The notes under the pieces were generated by a model that did not search any database, was not told the DNA's origin, and was given only the letters and a program-made list of their open reading frames with translations. This document shows, in pieces, positions 16,501 to 24,220 of a stretch of 33,434 nt of DNA. The translations under genes and the position numbers were made by a program. Where the stretch lies: positions 1 through 33,434 of the forward strand of contig CASEYW010000047.1 in the NCBI GenBank assembly GCA_949292215.1. Reading direction: 5' to 3'. Each line of letters opens with the position of its first letter. Positions within the stretch are counted from its first letter, which is position 1. Source of the DNA: an uncultured bacterium (GTDB lineage: Bacteria; Verrucomicrobiota; Lentisphaeria; Victivallales; UBA1829).

Positions 16501-17230
16501 GCAGATTCTTCTGCGTGGTGACCAGAATGTTTGCTGTTGAGGCTGCCGGACAAATATCCAGATAGATCAGATCCGTGAGACCTGCCTTTCCAGCCCATCC
16601 CCACCGTACCGGATGACCGTTGTGAAAGAGGCGGATCGCAAGCGTGTTTTCCTGCCCGGGGCGCAGAGCCTTTGTAATATCGAAACTCTGTGGAACGGAG
16701 GGACCTCGATAGTCTGTTACCGGAACGAACGGTTCGCCGGAACCGATCCGGATACCGTTGACATAAACAGTGAAGTCCCCGAGAACCTCGTCGAACGTGA
16801 GGATCGCACGTTCCCCCGGTGCGACTGCCGGTGCGGTGAATTTCCGGCGGAACCAGGCGACTCCACCCCATTCCCGCACTTCACGAGGGAGCGCCTTCCA
16901 CATGCCATTCCAGTCTGTCACTTTAGGAAGTTTCATCAGGAACGGGACATGGATGTTGTTCGGTACGATGTCCCGCGGCCAGGCGGAATCATCGAAATCC
17001 GCTGCGCCGAATTGCTTTACGGTTCCTTCATCGGCGGGGTTGTTTTTCCGGTCGGAGGAGACTTTTTTCACCTTCCACCAGCCGGAAAGCGGAGTTCGTT
17101 TCAGATGGGGAAGATATATGTCGGAGGTCGTAAAATCCGGTTTATAGGTTTGCAGATCAGGAAGCTGTCCGGCGAAAACGCTTACACAGAGAAAAGAGAG
17201 AAACACGCTTGCAGTTCGTTTCAGATACAT
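13502..17230 (-). CDS. Secreted glycoside hydrolase family 2-type enzyme
   Basis: A 1242-residue exported enzyme. After the signal peptide (SVFLSFLCVSVFA) it has the GH2 sugar-binding jelly roll (about 50-230, with WFRRKFTAP, LTFDEVLGDFTVYVNGI and NTLAIRLF), an immunoglobulin-like domain (about 235-335), and the TIM barrel (from about 340: NFVLNGKPVALRG, HIRTHSATL, SHPSVCMYSFGNEI). Asn482-Glu483 is the GH2 acid/base pair; Glu582 in IVNGEVVY is the likely nucleophile. The C-terminal half adds beta-sandwich domains and a Rossmann/glutaminase-like segment (DILIIGSESLDGRI). Typical GH2 activities are beta-galactosidase, glucuronidase or mannosidase; the exact one cannot be fixed. AAGGATC precedes the ATG. 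It is the last gene of a regulator / prepilin-like / GH2 operon, 29 bases after the prepilin-like gene. Confidence 0.9.
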   Translation of the reverse strand: MYLKRTASVFLSFLCVSVFAGQLPDLQTYKPDFTTSDIYLPHLKRTPLSGWWKVKKVSSDRKNNPADEGTVKQFGAADFDDSAWPRDIVPNNIHVPFLMKLPKVTDWNGMWKALPREVREWGGVAWFRRKFTAPAVAPGERAILTFDEVLGDFTVYVNGIRIGSGEPFVPVTDYRGPSVPQSFDITKALRPGQENTLAIRLFHNGHPVRWGWAGKAGLTDLIYLDICPAASTANILVTTQKNLREVRFDCILSGSSAPADTSGWTGELFEWKSGAKAGSVIFGKEYNSDGLRLVSGTATLKNPKLWSCESPFLYGIRVRNARGEVAGVQRFGIRTFGVEQGNFVLNGKPVALRGLTIDGLPLPVFRHGWFHVFRFNPNDFNRRYWKILCGDGNINHIRTHSATLTRGYYDIFDELGVLITDELQYPETMIRNPARADMISVKGFDGACDKKGNLLPEFVRKVKARIRNSYSHPSVCMYSFGNEIRQYDDPRVEALLNNLYDLYHKVDAQKRPTTNSSGRFWKDASNVKEMHEREKLDYIDTHDYTGSINNRPLAYCEPVARNFIDAVRKHYGVKMPPIVNGEVVYMANHYYPGIFDGIWKKESDLQPDWDKVLYMLTQWRKDRPDQGFLSHYWVRNWGSKNYKFHRSLGRGIYTERILEAYRKCWPEYDGYENISTPYLDLGNAWPFDRISIRKNAAFPYLARVNSPVIAILDYIAPNRFAGETFSSRIHAINNSESDLADVRFEAEILQNGKCVLKQALPFGSIPSNGKKILPLKMKTPSKAGEYRLVYRLKSGGRILNERDRELFIRSRSVVFSPIKTKKKIALYDASAVFGGLKPYSTLKTVKRFGIPVQSIQSFGKLRDFDILIIGSESLDGRIRDGAEQIRSFVENGGRLLVFEQNAIGRIPFLSELEYVLAGPGQFAEILRFDHPALQGFSQGHFFCWNQKDWSVYRIFVSPLSKAAMLTGGDTTQWGADRFGMIAAHLRLGKGDVLLCQAEVTRTLNDDSAAAYFARRLLETILDDSTRSSAQEFKGLPVLKSKPLAKSNALFFSLRSAANMGFADQTARDGIGGWTDQGSGNDLSPFPVGERTFGGIPFAILDPAANGGRSCVVHSNNPALKFRPESKPVEINAKVKRLLFLHSGGWIDESKKEVLGEYVVSCKSGRTIRIPLIAGENIGDWWNPNTPKKNADCVWSSMNRSGVVGVYLFEWKNPNPEDPVKNIVLKIHSNAAVGLIGLTGEKK

Positions 17231-17259
17231 TTCATCAGATCCTTTTTATTGTCTTGTCA

Positions 17260-18036
17260 TCATTGTGCAAACCAGTACATTCTGGGATTGTACTGAGCGC
17301 TGTTCACGATCCGTGCCGTACTTTCTTTCACATTGGCAGCGTGTCCGTCATAGAAGGAGAAATTGACCGTGCGCATCCCGCCATGACGGTATGCCAGGTA
17401 GGTTTTATAATCTCCGTCGATGACGCAACCCGTTACGGGAGGCCAGGAATTGGCGTATTGCAGCCATGTTTCCAGTGCGGTGGTTGCTGTTGTATTGACT
17501 CCGCCGGCATCCGGAGCCTGGAAGGACTCCAGAATGAACACTTTGGAGGATGGCGATTTCACTTCCCGGGAGGGTCTGATATGGTTCTGGCTGCTCCAGT
17601 AGTCATTATTCTGCGTAACACCACCGGGAAAATTCTGCAGACCGTAAAAAATCGGACCAATTATGCTGCTTCCGGCAGGAGCCTGCATCTGGACTTTGGG
17701 ACAGACAAACTTCGCATTCCAGTAATGCGAATAAGTCGGCTCGTAAGCTGCATACTTGATGTGCGCAATATCCAGGAACGTGCGGTTGGCGCTCCAGACG
17801 GCATCGACACGACTTGCCAGAGGTCCATTTTTGACCGGCATGAGCCAGCCATCAAAACTGTCGCTGTACATGAAGGCTGCGGTTGTCATTGTCTTGATCT
17901 GGTTCAAACACTGGGTTTGCTGAGCCTTTTCCCGGGCGTTATTCAGTGCCGGAAGCAGAATTCCTGCAAGAATTGCAATGATCGCAACAACGACTAGAAG
18001 TTCTATTAATGTGAAATCTTTTCTACGCAACTTCAT
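17260..18036 (-). CDS. Prepilin-type secreted protein with late H...DG motif
   Basis: A 258-residue protein with prepilin leader [25 protein letters not shown], Glu5 present, then LLPALNNAREKAQQTQCLNQIK. The globular part is variable; near the end YRHGGMRTVNFSFYDGHAAN gives an H-X11-DG form of the motif. Family as for the other prepilin-like genes here: surface-exposed, possibly assembled into pseudopili or anchored in the envelope. GGAAAGGAAAAA precedes the ATG. It lies 42 bases after a GntR/LacI-type regulator and 29 bases before the GH2 gene, so all three are probably one transcript. It may help retain or present polysaccharide at the surface for the enzyme (inference). Confidence 0.9.
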   Translation of the reverse strand: MKLRRKDFTLIELLVVVAIIAILAGILLPALNNAREKAQQTQCLNQIKTMTTAAFMYSDSFDGWLMPVKNGPLASRVDAVWSANRTFLDIAHIKYAAYEPTYSHYWNAKFVCPKVQMQAPAGSSIIGPIFYGLQNFPGGVTQNNDYWSSQNHIRPSREVKSPSSKVFILESFQAPDAGGVNTTATTALETWLQYANSWPPVTGCVIDGDYKTYLAYRHGGMRTVNFSFYDGHAANVKESTARIVNSAQYNPRMYWFAQ

Positions 18037-18078
18037 AATTTTTCCTTTCCATTCCGTTTCGTTGTTTACGTTTAGCAG

Positions 18079-19104
18079 TCATCGAATGAGCAGAGGAACG
18101 AAAATTTTGCGGATTTCCATTCCGGACTCGTCCTTGTTCAATTGCCGTTTTACAAGATCCGCTGTTTCAGCCGCCAGCTTTTCGAACGGCGGCTTGTAAC
18201 AGATTTCATGAAAGCCTGCATTCTGCGGCATTGAGTCCGCGTTATGGATGATTGCACAGGTTTTCACCAGTTCCGGATTCAACTTCATCAGCAGATCAAC
18301 CACTTCATTGTTTACCAGCAGGGTATCGCAAACGGCATCCACCTGGATGCCGTAGCGGATGATGTTTGCCAATTCGTTCAGAGAAGTCCGATAGTTTTTC
18401 AGGAAAAAGTTCTCGTTGAGCGGAACCCCTGCTTCCGCAAATGCTTTCCGGATTCCGGGAAACGAAACGTTCCATTCTTCCGTGTCGTGCAGAAAGACGA
18501 TATTTTTCCGGTTTTCTTTCAAAAGCTGTTTTCCGCACCTGTATCCCCAATCCTCATAGTCGAAAAAGACACTTCCCGGCAGTTTTCTTTCTACATACAG
18601 CGAAGAAACCGTCGGAAGTCCCGTTTTTCGTACTTCTTCGATAAACGGATTGAAGCCACAGCAGACCAGCGCATCAAGCTGTTCATCAAGAATTTCCTTT
18701 ACCGCCTCTTTCAAATCGGAGGTCCAGACAGCAACAAGATGAACCACAGCAGGAAGAAAGACCAGTTGTTTCAAAAGTTCTCCCAGTGCGCTGCCAATGT
18801 ATTGATCCAGATGAACCGCACGACCATCTCCGACCATAACCCCGATGATCGGTATTTTTTTCCCGATCGTGATCGGGGATGGTTTCGCCGGATTCGTAAA
18901 CGAACCGATTCCACGTTTACCGATAATGTGTCCTTCCGCGGTCAACTCTTTCAGCGCTTTGCTGACTGTGGTCCGACTGACTCCGAACTTTTCCGATAAC
19001 TCCTGAATGGTCGGGATCTGGACGGAAACTCCTCCGGACCGAAGGATCAGATTCATCACATGACGACGAATTTTCCTGTATTCTGCGACTCCGATAGTTG
19101 TCAT
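18079..19104 (-). CDS. GntR-type transcriptional regulator with LacI-like sensor domain
   Basis: A 341-residue regulator. Residues 1-70 are a GntR winged helix: YRKIRRHVMNLILRSGGVSV, IPTIQELSEKFGVSRTTVSK, ALKELTAEGHIIGKRGIGSF. From about residue 80 it continues as a periplasmic-binding-protein-like sugar sensor of the LacI type (KKIPIIGVMVGDG, LDEQLDALVCCGFNPF, YRCGKQLLKENRKNIVFLHD). This AraR-like combination usually represses sugar-utilisation genes until a sugar binds. The first gene of the operon with the prepilin-like and GH2 genes, with a strong promoter and palindrome directly upstream, so autoregulation is likely. The ribosome site is weak (GGTAGAAGA). Confidence 0.9.
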   Translation of the reverse strand: MTTIGVAEYRKIRRHVMNLILRSGGVSVQIPTIQELSEKFGVSRTTVSKALKELTAEGHIIGKRGIGSFTNPAKPSPITIGKKIPIIGVMVGDGRAVHLDQYIGSALGELLKQLVFLPAVVHLVAVWTSDLKEAVKEILDEQLDALVCCGFNPFIEEVRKTGLPTVSSLYVERKLPGSVFFDYEDWGYRCGKQLLKENRKNIVFLHDTEEWNVSFPGIRKAFAEAGVPLNENFFLKNYRTSLNELANIIRYGIQVDAVCDTLLVNNEVVDLLMKLNPELVKTCAIIHNADSMPQNAGFHEICYKPPFEKLAAETADLVKRQLNKDESGMEIRKIFVPLLIR

Positions 19105-19120
19105 TCTTCTACCATGCAGG

Positions 19121-19138
19121 TTTATATTAGTTTATAAA
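19121..19138. promoter_or_regulatory. Palindromic operator in the regulator leader
   Basis: TTTATA-TTAGTT-TATAAA, arms of six bases, in the leader about 10-30 bases after the predicted transcription start of the GntR-type gene. A good candidate for its own binding site. Confidence 0.6.
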
Positions 19139-19155
19139 GTGCGGCTTTTGTTTAA

Positions 19156-19184
19156 ATTATAAAACAGAACCTCTGAAAAGTCAA
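19156..19184 (-). promoter_or_regulatory. Strong sigma70-type promoter of the regulator/prepilin/GH2 operon
   Basis: On the minus strand TTGACT (19184-19179), a 17-base spacer and a perfect TATAAT (19161-19156). Confidence 0.75.
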
Positions 19185-19456
19185 TCCCCTCGAATAAAAT
19201 TTTGTTGATTTTCTCTCTTCCGGGGCATGGCGGTGGATATTTCCCCTGAAAGCTGCGGCAGAATTCAATTGGAAAGTCCGCAAAGTATTTTTGAGATTCA
19301 TGGACCGGCTGCTGTTTGACGGGAAACATGAAGAGGTCGAACGGATACTGCTTTGCAAAAAATTTTCTTTCTGTTTGCTTTTTGCCCGAATCCCGTATAG
19401 TGTAAAAACAAGGGCATTCTTTTGAATTTCATGGATTTTTCAAGAAAGGAGAGTTC

Positions 19457-19981
19457 ATGACACTGTCATCGGTCATTGTTCTGTTTCTGCTCGGGATTTT
19501 GTCTCTGAGGCGATACCGGGAAGCAAGTTCCACCGGAAAACCGCTACCGCGCCGTTCGTATCTCTGGTACTTTTCGATCTGCGGGCTTCTTCTGTTGAAT
19601 GGGATTGCGGCAATTCTCGCCTGGTATCCGCATCTGGAAATTCTTTGGCTGGAAGTGCTCTGCTGCATCTTTCTTCTGCCTGCGTTCGGAGGAATATGGT
19701 GGATTGTTCATTTTCTGCGGGATGGGTGGCTTTTCCGAGGAGTTCTGCTATTTCTGATTCTGTTTCTTGCCGCAATGTCCGGATGGAGCATCCTGCGATC
19801 TCAGCGGTTCTCTGAAGAGTGTGACCGGACCCTGGCGAATCTCCACCGCTGTGCTGATTTGCTGACGGAAGGAAAACGCAGGGAACTGAAACAGCATTTC
19901 CGTTCCACACCCGACGGCTCTTTGCGCGAATGGAATGACTCCTTTGAGCGAGCCTTTCCGGAAGGAGAAGACAGGAAATGA
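19457..19981 (+). CDS. Membrane protein of unknown function
   Basis: A 174-residue protein with about four hydrophobic segments (SSVIVLFLLGILSL, YFSICGLLLLNGIAAILAWY, IFLLPAFGGIWWIVHFL, VLLFLILFLAAMSGW) followed by a charged helical cytoplasmic or periplasmic tail (EECDRTLANLHRCADLLTE). No family recognised. AAGAAAGGAGAG precedes the ATG, a strong ribosome site. Its stop overlaps the start of the next gene (ATGA), so the two are translationally coupled and probably form one complex. Confidence 0.8.
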   Translation: MTLSSVIVLFLLGILSLRRYREASSTGKPLPRRSYLWYFSICGLLLLNGIAAILAWYPHLEILWLEVLCCIFLLPAFGGIWWIVHFLRDGWLFRGVLLFLILFLAAMSGWSILRSQRFSEECDRTLANLHRCADLLTEGKRRELKQHFRSTPDGSLREWNDSFERAFPEGEDRK

Positions 19982-21390
19982 GAATAATCATAACTCCCGA
20001 TCTTTTTTTCCTGAGTGGAATGCTTTGCTGTGCCGTTCTCTTTTTTTTCATCATCTGGATCAGCGGGAAGTCGATTGGATCAAAGATTCTGTGCAGTTTA
20101 TGTTTGTGTCTGGTTTCTTTTTTTCTGTTTTCCTTTGGAATCGGAGACAGTCCGCATTTCATGGAAGGAAAGGTTCGTGCTCTGCTGTCGTCCTTGCGTT
20201 CTGTCTTGGACAATGAAAAACCTCCGCTTCCGGATTCTGTTCTCGCCGAGGCCCTGAAACATCAGAACATTTCAAAGATCGCTTTGGAATTGGAAGTGCT
20301 TTGCCGTCATCCGAACAATCATCCTTTTCACCGGAATGATACAATTGATCTCCCGCCGGAAGAACGCAAACCGGATGTCCGCATCTACCGGCAATTTCCC
20401 TCCGGGACAGGAAAAACGGAGTTTTTACAGGTGGCTGCTGCCCGAATCAAACAGCTGAAACGGCAAACTGCTAATAAGTACTGGCAAGGAAAGGGAGTAA
20501 TTGTCATCGGGCAGTTGCGAGTGGAGGGGAACGACTCTATTGCGGGAGTCGCGTCCAGAACATTTCTTTTCCCGAACGGAGTTTTCGCGCATGCAATGTA
20601 TCCGGGACCGGATCGGGAATTGCAATTTTTCAAATCCGGCTATGACCCTCTGGCGATCTGGCTGGATCCGTCAAAGGAATATCCGGAGTGTCTGGACCTC
20701 GGCGAGATTCTCCTGAAGAAATCGAAAAAGACCTTTCCGCTTACCTTCACACTGCACCTTCCGGGGCCTGCGACGACAGCGGAAATTCATCTTCGAAACG
20801 CATTTCCCGCACCGACCTGGCGTAGCTGGGGCTATGAGTGTTCTGCACCGGTTCAAACAACTGTCATCCGGAAACTGGTGGCAGACGGCGAATATGTTTC
20901 TGTTGATGGACTTTCTGCAATTCCGTATGAACTGGTAATGGAAGCTCCTGGATACATCCGGCGTACATTTTACTTTACAGGAGACCATCCGCTTCATTTG
21001 GGAGACATCACACTTCAGCCGGCAAGACGGCAGACCTTCCGTCAGCGTCCATTTTCCGGCGGATTATGGGAGAGTGTTACCTTGAAACTGGACGGAACGA
21101 CCTCTCTTGTTGTCGGTCCGAAGGATTCGTTCGGGAATATCGTTGGAATCGAACTGACCCCGGATCGCGCTTCTGATAGAATTCTTGCTTTTTTTCCGTG
21201 GCATCCGGTCTATTTTGACGATTACGGTGAAACTTTGCCGGAAACGACTCCTCTGCCGAAGCCACTCCTCTGGGAAGGAACGCTTTTCCTACAGCCCGGA
21301 CATCTCTACCGGATGAAATGCGCACAGAAGAAAATTGACAAATTTATTTACCTGGAACCAGCCGTCAAAGAGCATGGGAATTTCAGATGA
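19978..21390 (+). CDS. Membrane-anchored protein of unknown function with carboxypeptidase-regulatory-like region
   Basis: A 470-residue protein with two N-terminal membrane segments (FFLSGMLCCAVLFFFIIWIS and ILCSLCLCLVSFFLFSF). The long domain beyond may lie outside the membrane. About residues 250-360 look like a prealbumin/carboxypeptidase-regulatory-like beta fold (AEIHLRNAFPAPTWRSWG, GEYVSVDGLSAIPYELVMEA, PGYIRRTFYF, HLGDITLQPAR), which often decorates surface proteins. The rest is not recognised. It starts in the stop of the preceding gene (ATGA overlap). There is no clear terminator directly after it. Confidence 0.8.
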   Translation: MRIIITPDLFFLSGMLCCAVLFFFIIWISGKSIGSKILCSLCLCLVSFFLFSFGIGDSPHFMEGKVRALLSSLRSVLDNEKPPLPDSVLAEALKHQNISKIALELEVLCRHPNNHPFHRNDTIDLPPEERKPDVRIYRQFPSGTGKTEFLQVAAARIKQLKRQTANKYWQGKGVIVIGQLRVEGNDSIAGVASRTFLFPNGVFAHAMYPGPDRELQFFKSGYDPLAIWLDPSKEYPECLDLGEILLKKSKKTFPLTFTLHLPGPATTAEIHLRNAFPAPTWRSWGYECSAPVQTTVIRKLVADGEYVSVDGLSAIPYELVMEAPGYIRRTFYFTGDHPLHLGDITLQPARRQTFRQRPFSGGLWESVTLKLDGTTSLVVGPKDSFGNIVGIELTPDRASDRILAFFPWHPVYFDDYGETLPETTPLPKPLLWEGTLFLQPGHLYRMKCAQKKIDKFIYLEPAVKEHGNFR

Positions 21391-21716
21391 AGAAACAACC
21401 TGCAGGAATCCATGCTGTTCTTGTAAGGGTGTCGAATAGTGCGTTTTTCTTCTGACGGGGTTTTACGGAGAAGGTTGCCGTTTTCACTTGAAATCGCAGA
21501 AACAACACCTTCACGCTCGGACAATGCTCCCGGGGGCGCATTTGCGAATACCGCAGCGATCTTTCTCCGGCTGAATGGTATCTGTCTTGTTTTGCCGTGT
21601 GATGAGAGAGAGATAGAAAGCATCTCTTTGCGAAAAAAAATTGGAAAGAACGATTTTGAGCTTGACATTTTCCGGAACGGGTCTATATTATATTTTATAT
21701 TGAGAATTTTGATTGC
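21391..21716. other. Intergenic region before tRNA-Asn
   Basis: A 326-base stretch with no credible gene; only the tRNA promoter near its right end is recognisable. Confidence 0.6.
21662..21691 (+). promoter_or_regulatory. Promoter of tRNA-Asn
   Basis: Consensus TTGACA (21662-21667), followed by either TATATT (21684-21689, 16-base spacer) or TATTAT (21686-21691, 18-base spacer). The tRNA starts about 25 bases later. Confidence 0.7.
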
Positions 21717-21791
21717 TCCGGCATAGCTCAGCGGTAGAGTAGGTGGCTGTTAACCACTTGGTCGCTGGTTCGAATCCAGCTGCCGGAGCCA
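21717..21791 (+). tRNA. tRNA-Asn (anticodon GUU), CCA encoded
   Basis: A complete cloverleaf: acceptor TCCGGCA/TGCCGGA, D arm AGCTCAGCGGTAGAG, anticodon arm GTGGCTGTTAACCAC with anticodon GTT, and T arm GCTGGTTCGAATCCAGC. The discriminator base is G and the 3' CCA is encoded (21789-21791). Confidence 0.97.
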
Positions 21792-21946
21792 TTTTTTTGC
21801 CACAAATTCCCCCTGAAAGGTGCCATCAGGTACCATCAAGACTTTCTTTTCCCATATTGAGCCAGAACAGGATCTTCCCACAGAAGTGCGTAAAATAAAA
21901 TGTACTTTTGATTGTCAGGACAGAAGTCTTGGATAGGGAAAAGATA

Positions 21947-21973
21947 AACGCAATTCTTTGCGTTCTCTTTTTT
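21947..21973 (+). terminator. Terminator downstream of tRNA-Asn
   Basis: AACGCAA (21947-21953) pairs with TTGCGTT (21958-21964) around TTCT, followed by CTCTTTTTT. It lies about 155 bases beyond the tRNA and just before the LacI-type gene's promoter. Confidence 0.75.
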
Positions 21974-21996
21974 AATAAATTTTCTATTTCCCGGGG

Positions 21997-22025
21997 TTGA
22001 CTTTTCTCGCATTTTATGGTATAAT
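21997..22025 (+). promoter_or_regulatory. Strong sigma70-type promoter of the LacI-type regulator
   Basis: TTGACT (21997-22002), a 17-base spacer and a perfect TATAAT (22020-22025). Confidence 0.8.
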
Positions 22026-22031
22026 AAAAAA

Positions 22032-22049
22032 TGAAGAATCGATTCTTCA
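22032..22049. promoter_or_regulatory. Perfect 18-base LacI-type operator
   Basis: TGAAGAATCGATTCTTCA is a perfect palindrome with a central CG, the classic shape of a LacI-family operator. It covers the predicted transcription start of the regulator gene, so binding should block its own synthesis. Confidence 0.8.
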
Positions 22050-22071
22050 GGGAGTGTTTGAGGTGAAACGG

Positions 22072-23091
22072 ATGCGAGTGACACTGAAAGATATTGTGGA
22101 AAAAACCGGGGTTTCCAAATCCGTTGTTTCCATGTATCTGAATAAAGATCCACGTGTGCGTCTGAGCGAGGAGAAGAAGCAGAGGATTGATGCTGCCGTT
22201 CGGGAACTGGGATATCGTCCATCCCTTGCAGCATGTGCCCTGAGGAAAGGGCGGTCCAGAATGCTGGGTCTGGTCCTCGGTGGAATTACAAACGCCTATT
22301 TTTCCCACTTCGCCGAGGCCTGTTTGAAATATGCCGAGGATCGAGGTTATCAGCTGTTGTTCGCTCTGACAAGCTGGAATCAGGAAAAGGAACGGCAATG
22401 TCTGGAGAATCTGATAGAACGTCAGGTGGATGGGATTCTTTATACTCCGCACCTGTCTCTGGAGCCGGATTTCTGTAAACGAATCCAGGAGAACCGGGTT
22501 CCGATTCTCCTTCCCTGCCAGAAAGCAGAAAACTTCCTTTCCGTTGATGCAAACTGGCAGGAGGTATTTGATGAAATGATTTCCTTTTTTACAAAATGTG
22601 GATATCGAAAAATAGCCTGTTGCATCTATGTGATCGACGATATTTCCACTTTTTTTCAGGAGAGTTGTCGGAAACATGGCTTGGAAATGTTGCCCCTGTT
22701 TGTTCCCGACTCCGGACGGGAACAACTTTTCCAAAAGATCCTTGAAGAAAAGCCGGATGCTGTATTCATTCAAAATTGTCAGACGGTCCTTCAGTTCCTG
22801 AACTGGTGTCGGATGCAGAAGTGCTGCTGTTCTTCTAAAATCGTAACAACATATAATTTTCCCGTAGATTTTATCGATGACCCTGCTATTGCAGGAGTTA
22901 TTTTTGAAAATTTCTATACATTTGTAAAAGATTCTGTTAATCTGCTGATCGACTGCATAGAAGCAGGGGGGGCTCATCCTCTCCGTAAAATTTCTCAACT
23001 CCGTCATTTTTATCGGATAGAGGATTTCATGAGGGTGAAAGACCAATTGATTGATACTCTGGAAAAAGCAGAAGGAAAAATGGAAAAATGA
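22072..23091 (+). CDS. LacI-family transcriptional regulator
   Basis: A 339-residue regulator. The LacI helix-turn-helix and hinge are clear: MRVTLKDIVEKTGVSKSVVS, then MYLNKDPRVRLSEEKKQRI and VRELGYRPSLAACALRKGRS. The sensor domain follows (MLGLVLGGITNAYFSHFAEA, RGYQLLFALTSWNQEKERQC), a periplasmic-binding-protein fold that normally binds a sugar. The start at 22072 places the DNA-binding motif at the N-terminus and has GAGG eight bases upstream; GTG at 22063 is an alternative. It is the first gene of a plus-strand series with a prepilin-like gene and a truncated GH2 gene. Confidence 0.93.
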   Translation: MRVTLKDIVEKTGVSKSVVSMYLNKDPRVRLSEEKKQRIDAAVRELGYRPSLAACALRKGRSRMLGLVLGGITNAYFSHFAEACLKYAEDRGYQLLFALTSWNQEKERQCLENLIERQVDGILYTPHLSLEPDFCKRIQENRVPILLPCQKAENFLSVDANWQEVFDEMISFFTKCGYRKIACCIYVIDDISTFFQESCRKHGLEMLPLFVPDSGREQLFQKILEEKPDAVFIQNCQTVLQFLNWCRMQKCCCSSKIVTTYNFPVDFIDDPAIAGVIFENFYTFVKDSVNLLIDCIEAGGAHPLRKISQLRHFYRIEDFMRVKDQLIDTLEKAEGKMEK

Positions 23092-23423
23092 GAAAAAATT
23101 TTGAATTGATGGAATTTCTAAGTGTAATATGGATTGCAGGAATTTTTATTTTTTTCTTTTTCAGGAGAAAAATGATTTGGAACAATACAGGAAGCTCTTT
23201 CTTTTTATCCATAAGTCGATTGCGGGATTCCTGTTTGAGCGTACTGCGATCGGAAGTTCCAGCTGGAAGGGAGAGCCATTTTCTGCCGATGCGTTATTTG
23301 TTCTATGGAAGCGGCAGAAGGAATTCCTGTATAAACTCGATGGGCAACCCTAAAGTTTTGAGCAATTCACACTCTTTTAATGGAATGCAGACAGGAGAAT
23401 TCCTTCCATTGGCTGAAAGATGA
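23088..23423 (+). pseudogene. Doubtful frame or decayed gene between regulator and prepilin-like gene
   Basis: A 111-codon frame begins in the stop of the LacI-type gene (ATGA overlap) and has a hydrophobic N-terminal stretch (FLSVIWIAGIFIFFFF), but the remainder is low-complexity and unlike a folded protein. Another frame across 23129-23353 reads more protein-like (FERTAIGSSSWKGEPFSADA, FVLWKRQKEFLYKLDG), then stops. The two together suggest a remnant of a gene with frame disruptions rather than a working gene. No family is recognised. Confidence 0.3.
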
Positions 23424-23446
23424 AAATAGAGAAAGGAGATCGGTAA

Positions 23447-24193
23447 ATGAAAAATAAGATATTTCCTCTTATGTATCGCAAAAAATCACCAGAAGGGTTT
23501 ATTTCTGCTTTTTCTTTGATAGAACTTCTAATTGTAATTGCAATTATTGCAATTCTTGCGGCTCTTCTAATGCCGGCGTTGGGAAAGGCCCGGGGATCAG
23601 CTTTGAAAATTCAGTGTGCATCGAATCTGAAACAAATTGGTCACGGTTTCGCACAGTATCAGGCGGACAATGAGGATTACTATCCGATACTGAGTAATCC
23701 TCTTGCATGGACAAAGGGGGATGTCGATGACGCGTCCTGGTATAACATGGGACACGTTGCTTTGAATCGCATTGCGATGTATCTGGTTCCCGGAGCCCAG
23801 TCTTGCACTCGGCCGTGGCCGAATGACTCCGAGCCTGTATCAGCGGTTTTCTTCTGCCCGGCAAATCAAGTACGAGCCCCCAGTAAGAATTATGAGGCGA
23901 ATTATTTCATTTTCGGCAAATCAAGCACAGTTCCAACTCGTTATCGAAGTACGCTGATCAAACAGCCATCGCGTCTGTTTGTTTATGCAGAGGGAAAATC
24001 CCATACATTTGACTGGAATACATCTCATCTGCTCATTCTCCCGGGGACGCCTCTTGATGAACGAGGCGATTTCAATTTCCGACATGGCAACAACGGAATG
24101 AATTTTCTCTTCTCGGATGGTCATGTGGCATTTTGTCTGCTTCCGTATTACAGCCATTCGGAGCGGAGCAAAGGTCCATTTCTCTGGTACTGA
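23447..24193 (+). CDS. Prepilin-type secreted protein with late H...DG motif
   Basis: A 248-residue protein. The charged leader ([13 protein letters not shown]) precedes [18 protein letters not shown] with Glu5, then [29 protein letters not shown]. The mature domain ends with [19 protein letters not shown], an H-X10-DG form of the motif. Family as for the other prepilin-like proteins in the window. AAAGGAGAT precedes the ATG. It follows the LacI-type gene by about 355 bases and precedes the GH2-type gene by 27 bases, repeating the gene order at 13502-19104. Confidence 0.9.
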   Translation: MKNKIFPLMYRKKSPEGFISAFSLIELLIVIAIIAILAALLMPALGKARGSALKIQCASNLKQIGHGFAQYQADNEDYYPILSNPLAWTKGDVDDASWYNMGHVALNRIAMYLVPGAQSCTRPWPNDSEPVSAVFFCPANQVRAPSKNYEANYFIFGKSSTVPTRYRSTLIKQPSRLFVYAEGKSHTFDWNTSHLLILPGTPLDERGDFNFRHGNNGMNFLFSDGHVAFCLLPYYSHSERSKGPFLWY

Positions 24194-24220
24194 CAATGGC
24201 TGGATATCAAGGAAGTTCTC

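Larger units (their letters stand above)
19105..19456. other. Divergent intergenic region
   Basis: A 352-base region between the GntR-type regulator (minus) and a membrane protein gene (plus). It holds the regulator's promoter and palindrome, and near 19396 a TATAGT that may be the -10 of the plus-strand gene (its -35 is unclear). The middle has only short frames and no credible gene. Confidence 0.6.

Noticed and set aside
15296..16540. Plus-strand open frame of 414 codons opposite the large GH2 gene
   Set aside because: Antisense shadow of a gene with clear GH2 motifs.
19300..19423. Short plus-strand frame of about 40 codons before the membrane protein gene
   Set aside because: It begins plausibly (MDRLLFDGKHEEVERILL) but is short, lacks a ribosome site and runs through the region expected to hold the next gene's promoter.
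21826..23046. Minus-strand open frame of 406 codons opposite the LacI-type gene
   Set aside because: The plus strand has an unmistakable LacI DNA-binding domain, promoter and operator; the opposite frame crosses these.
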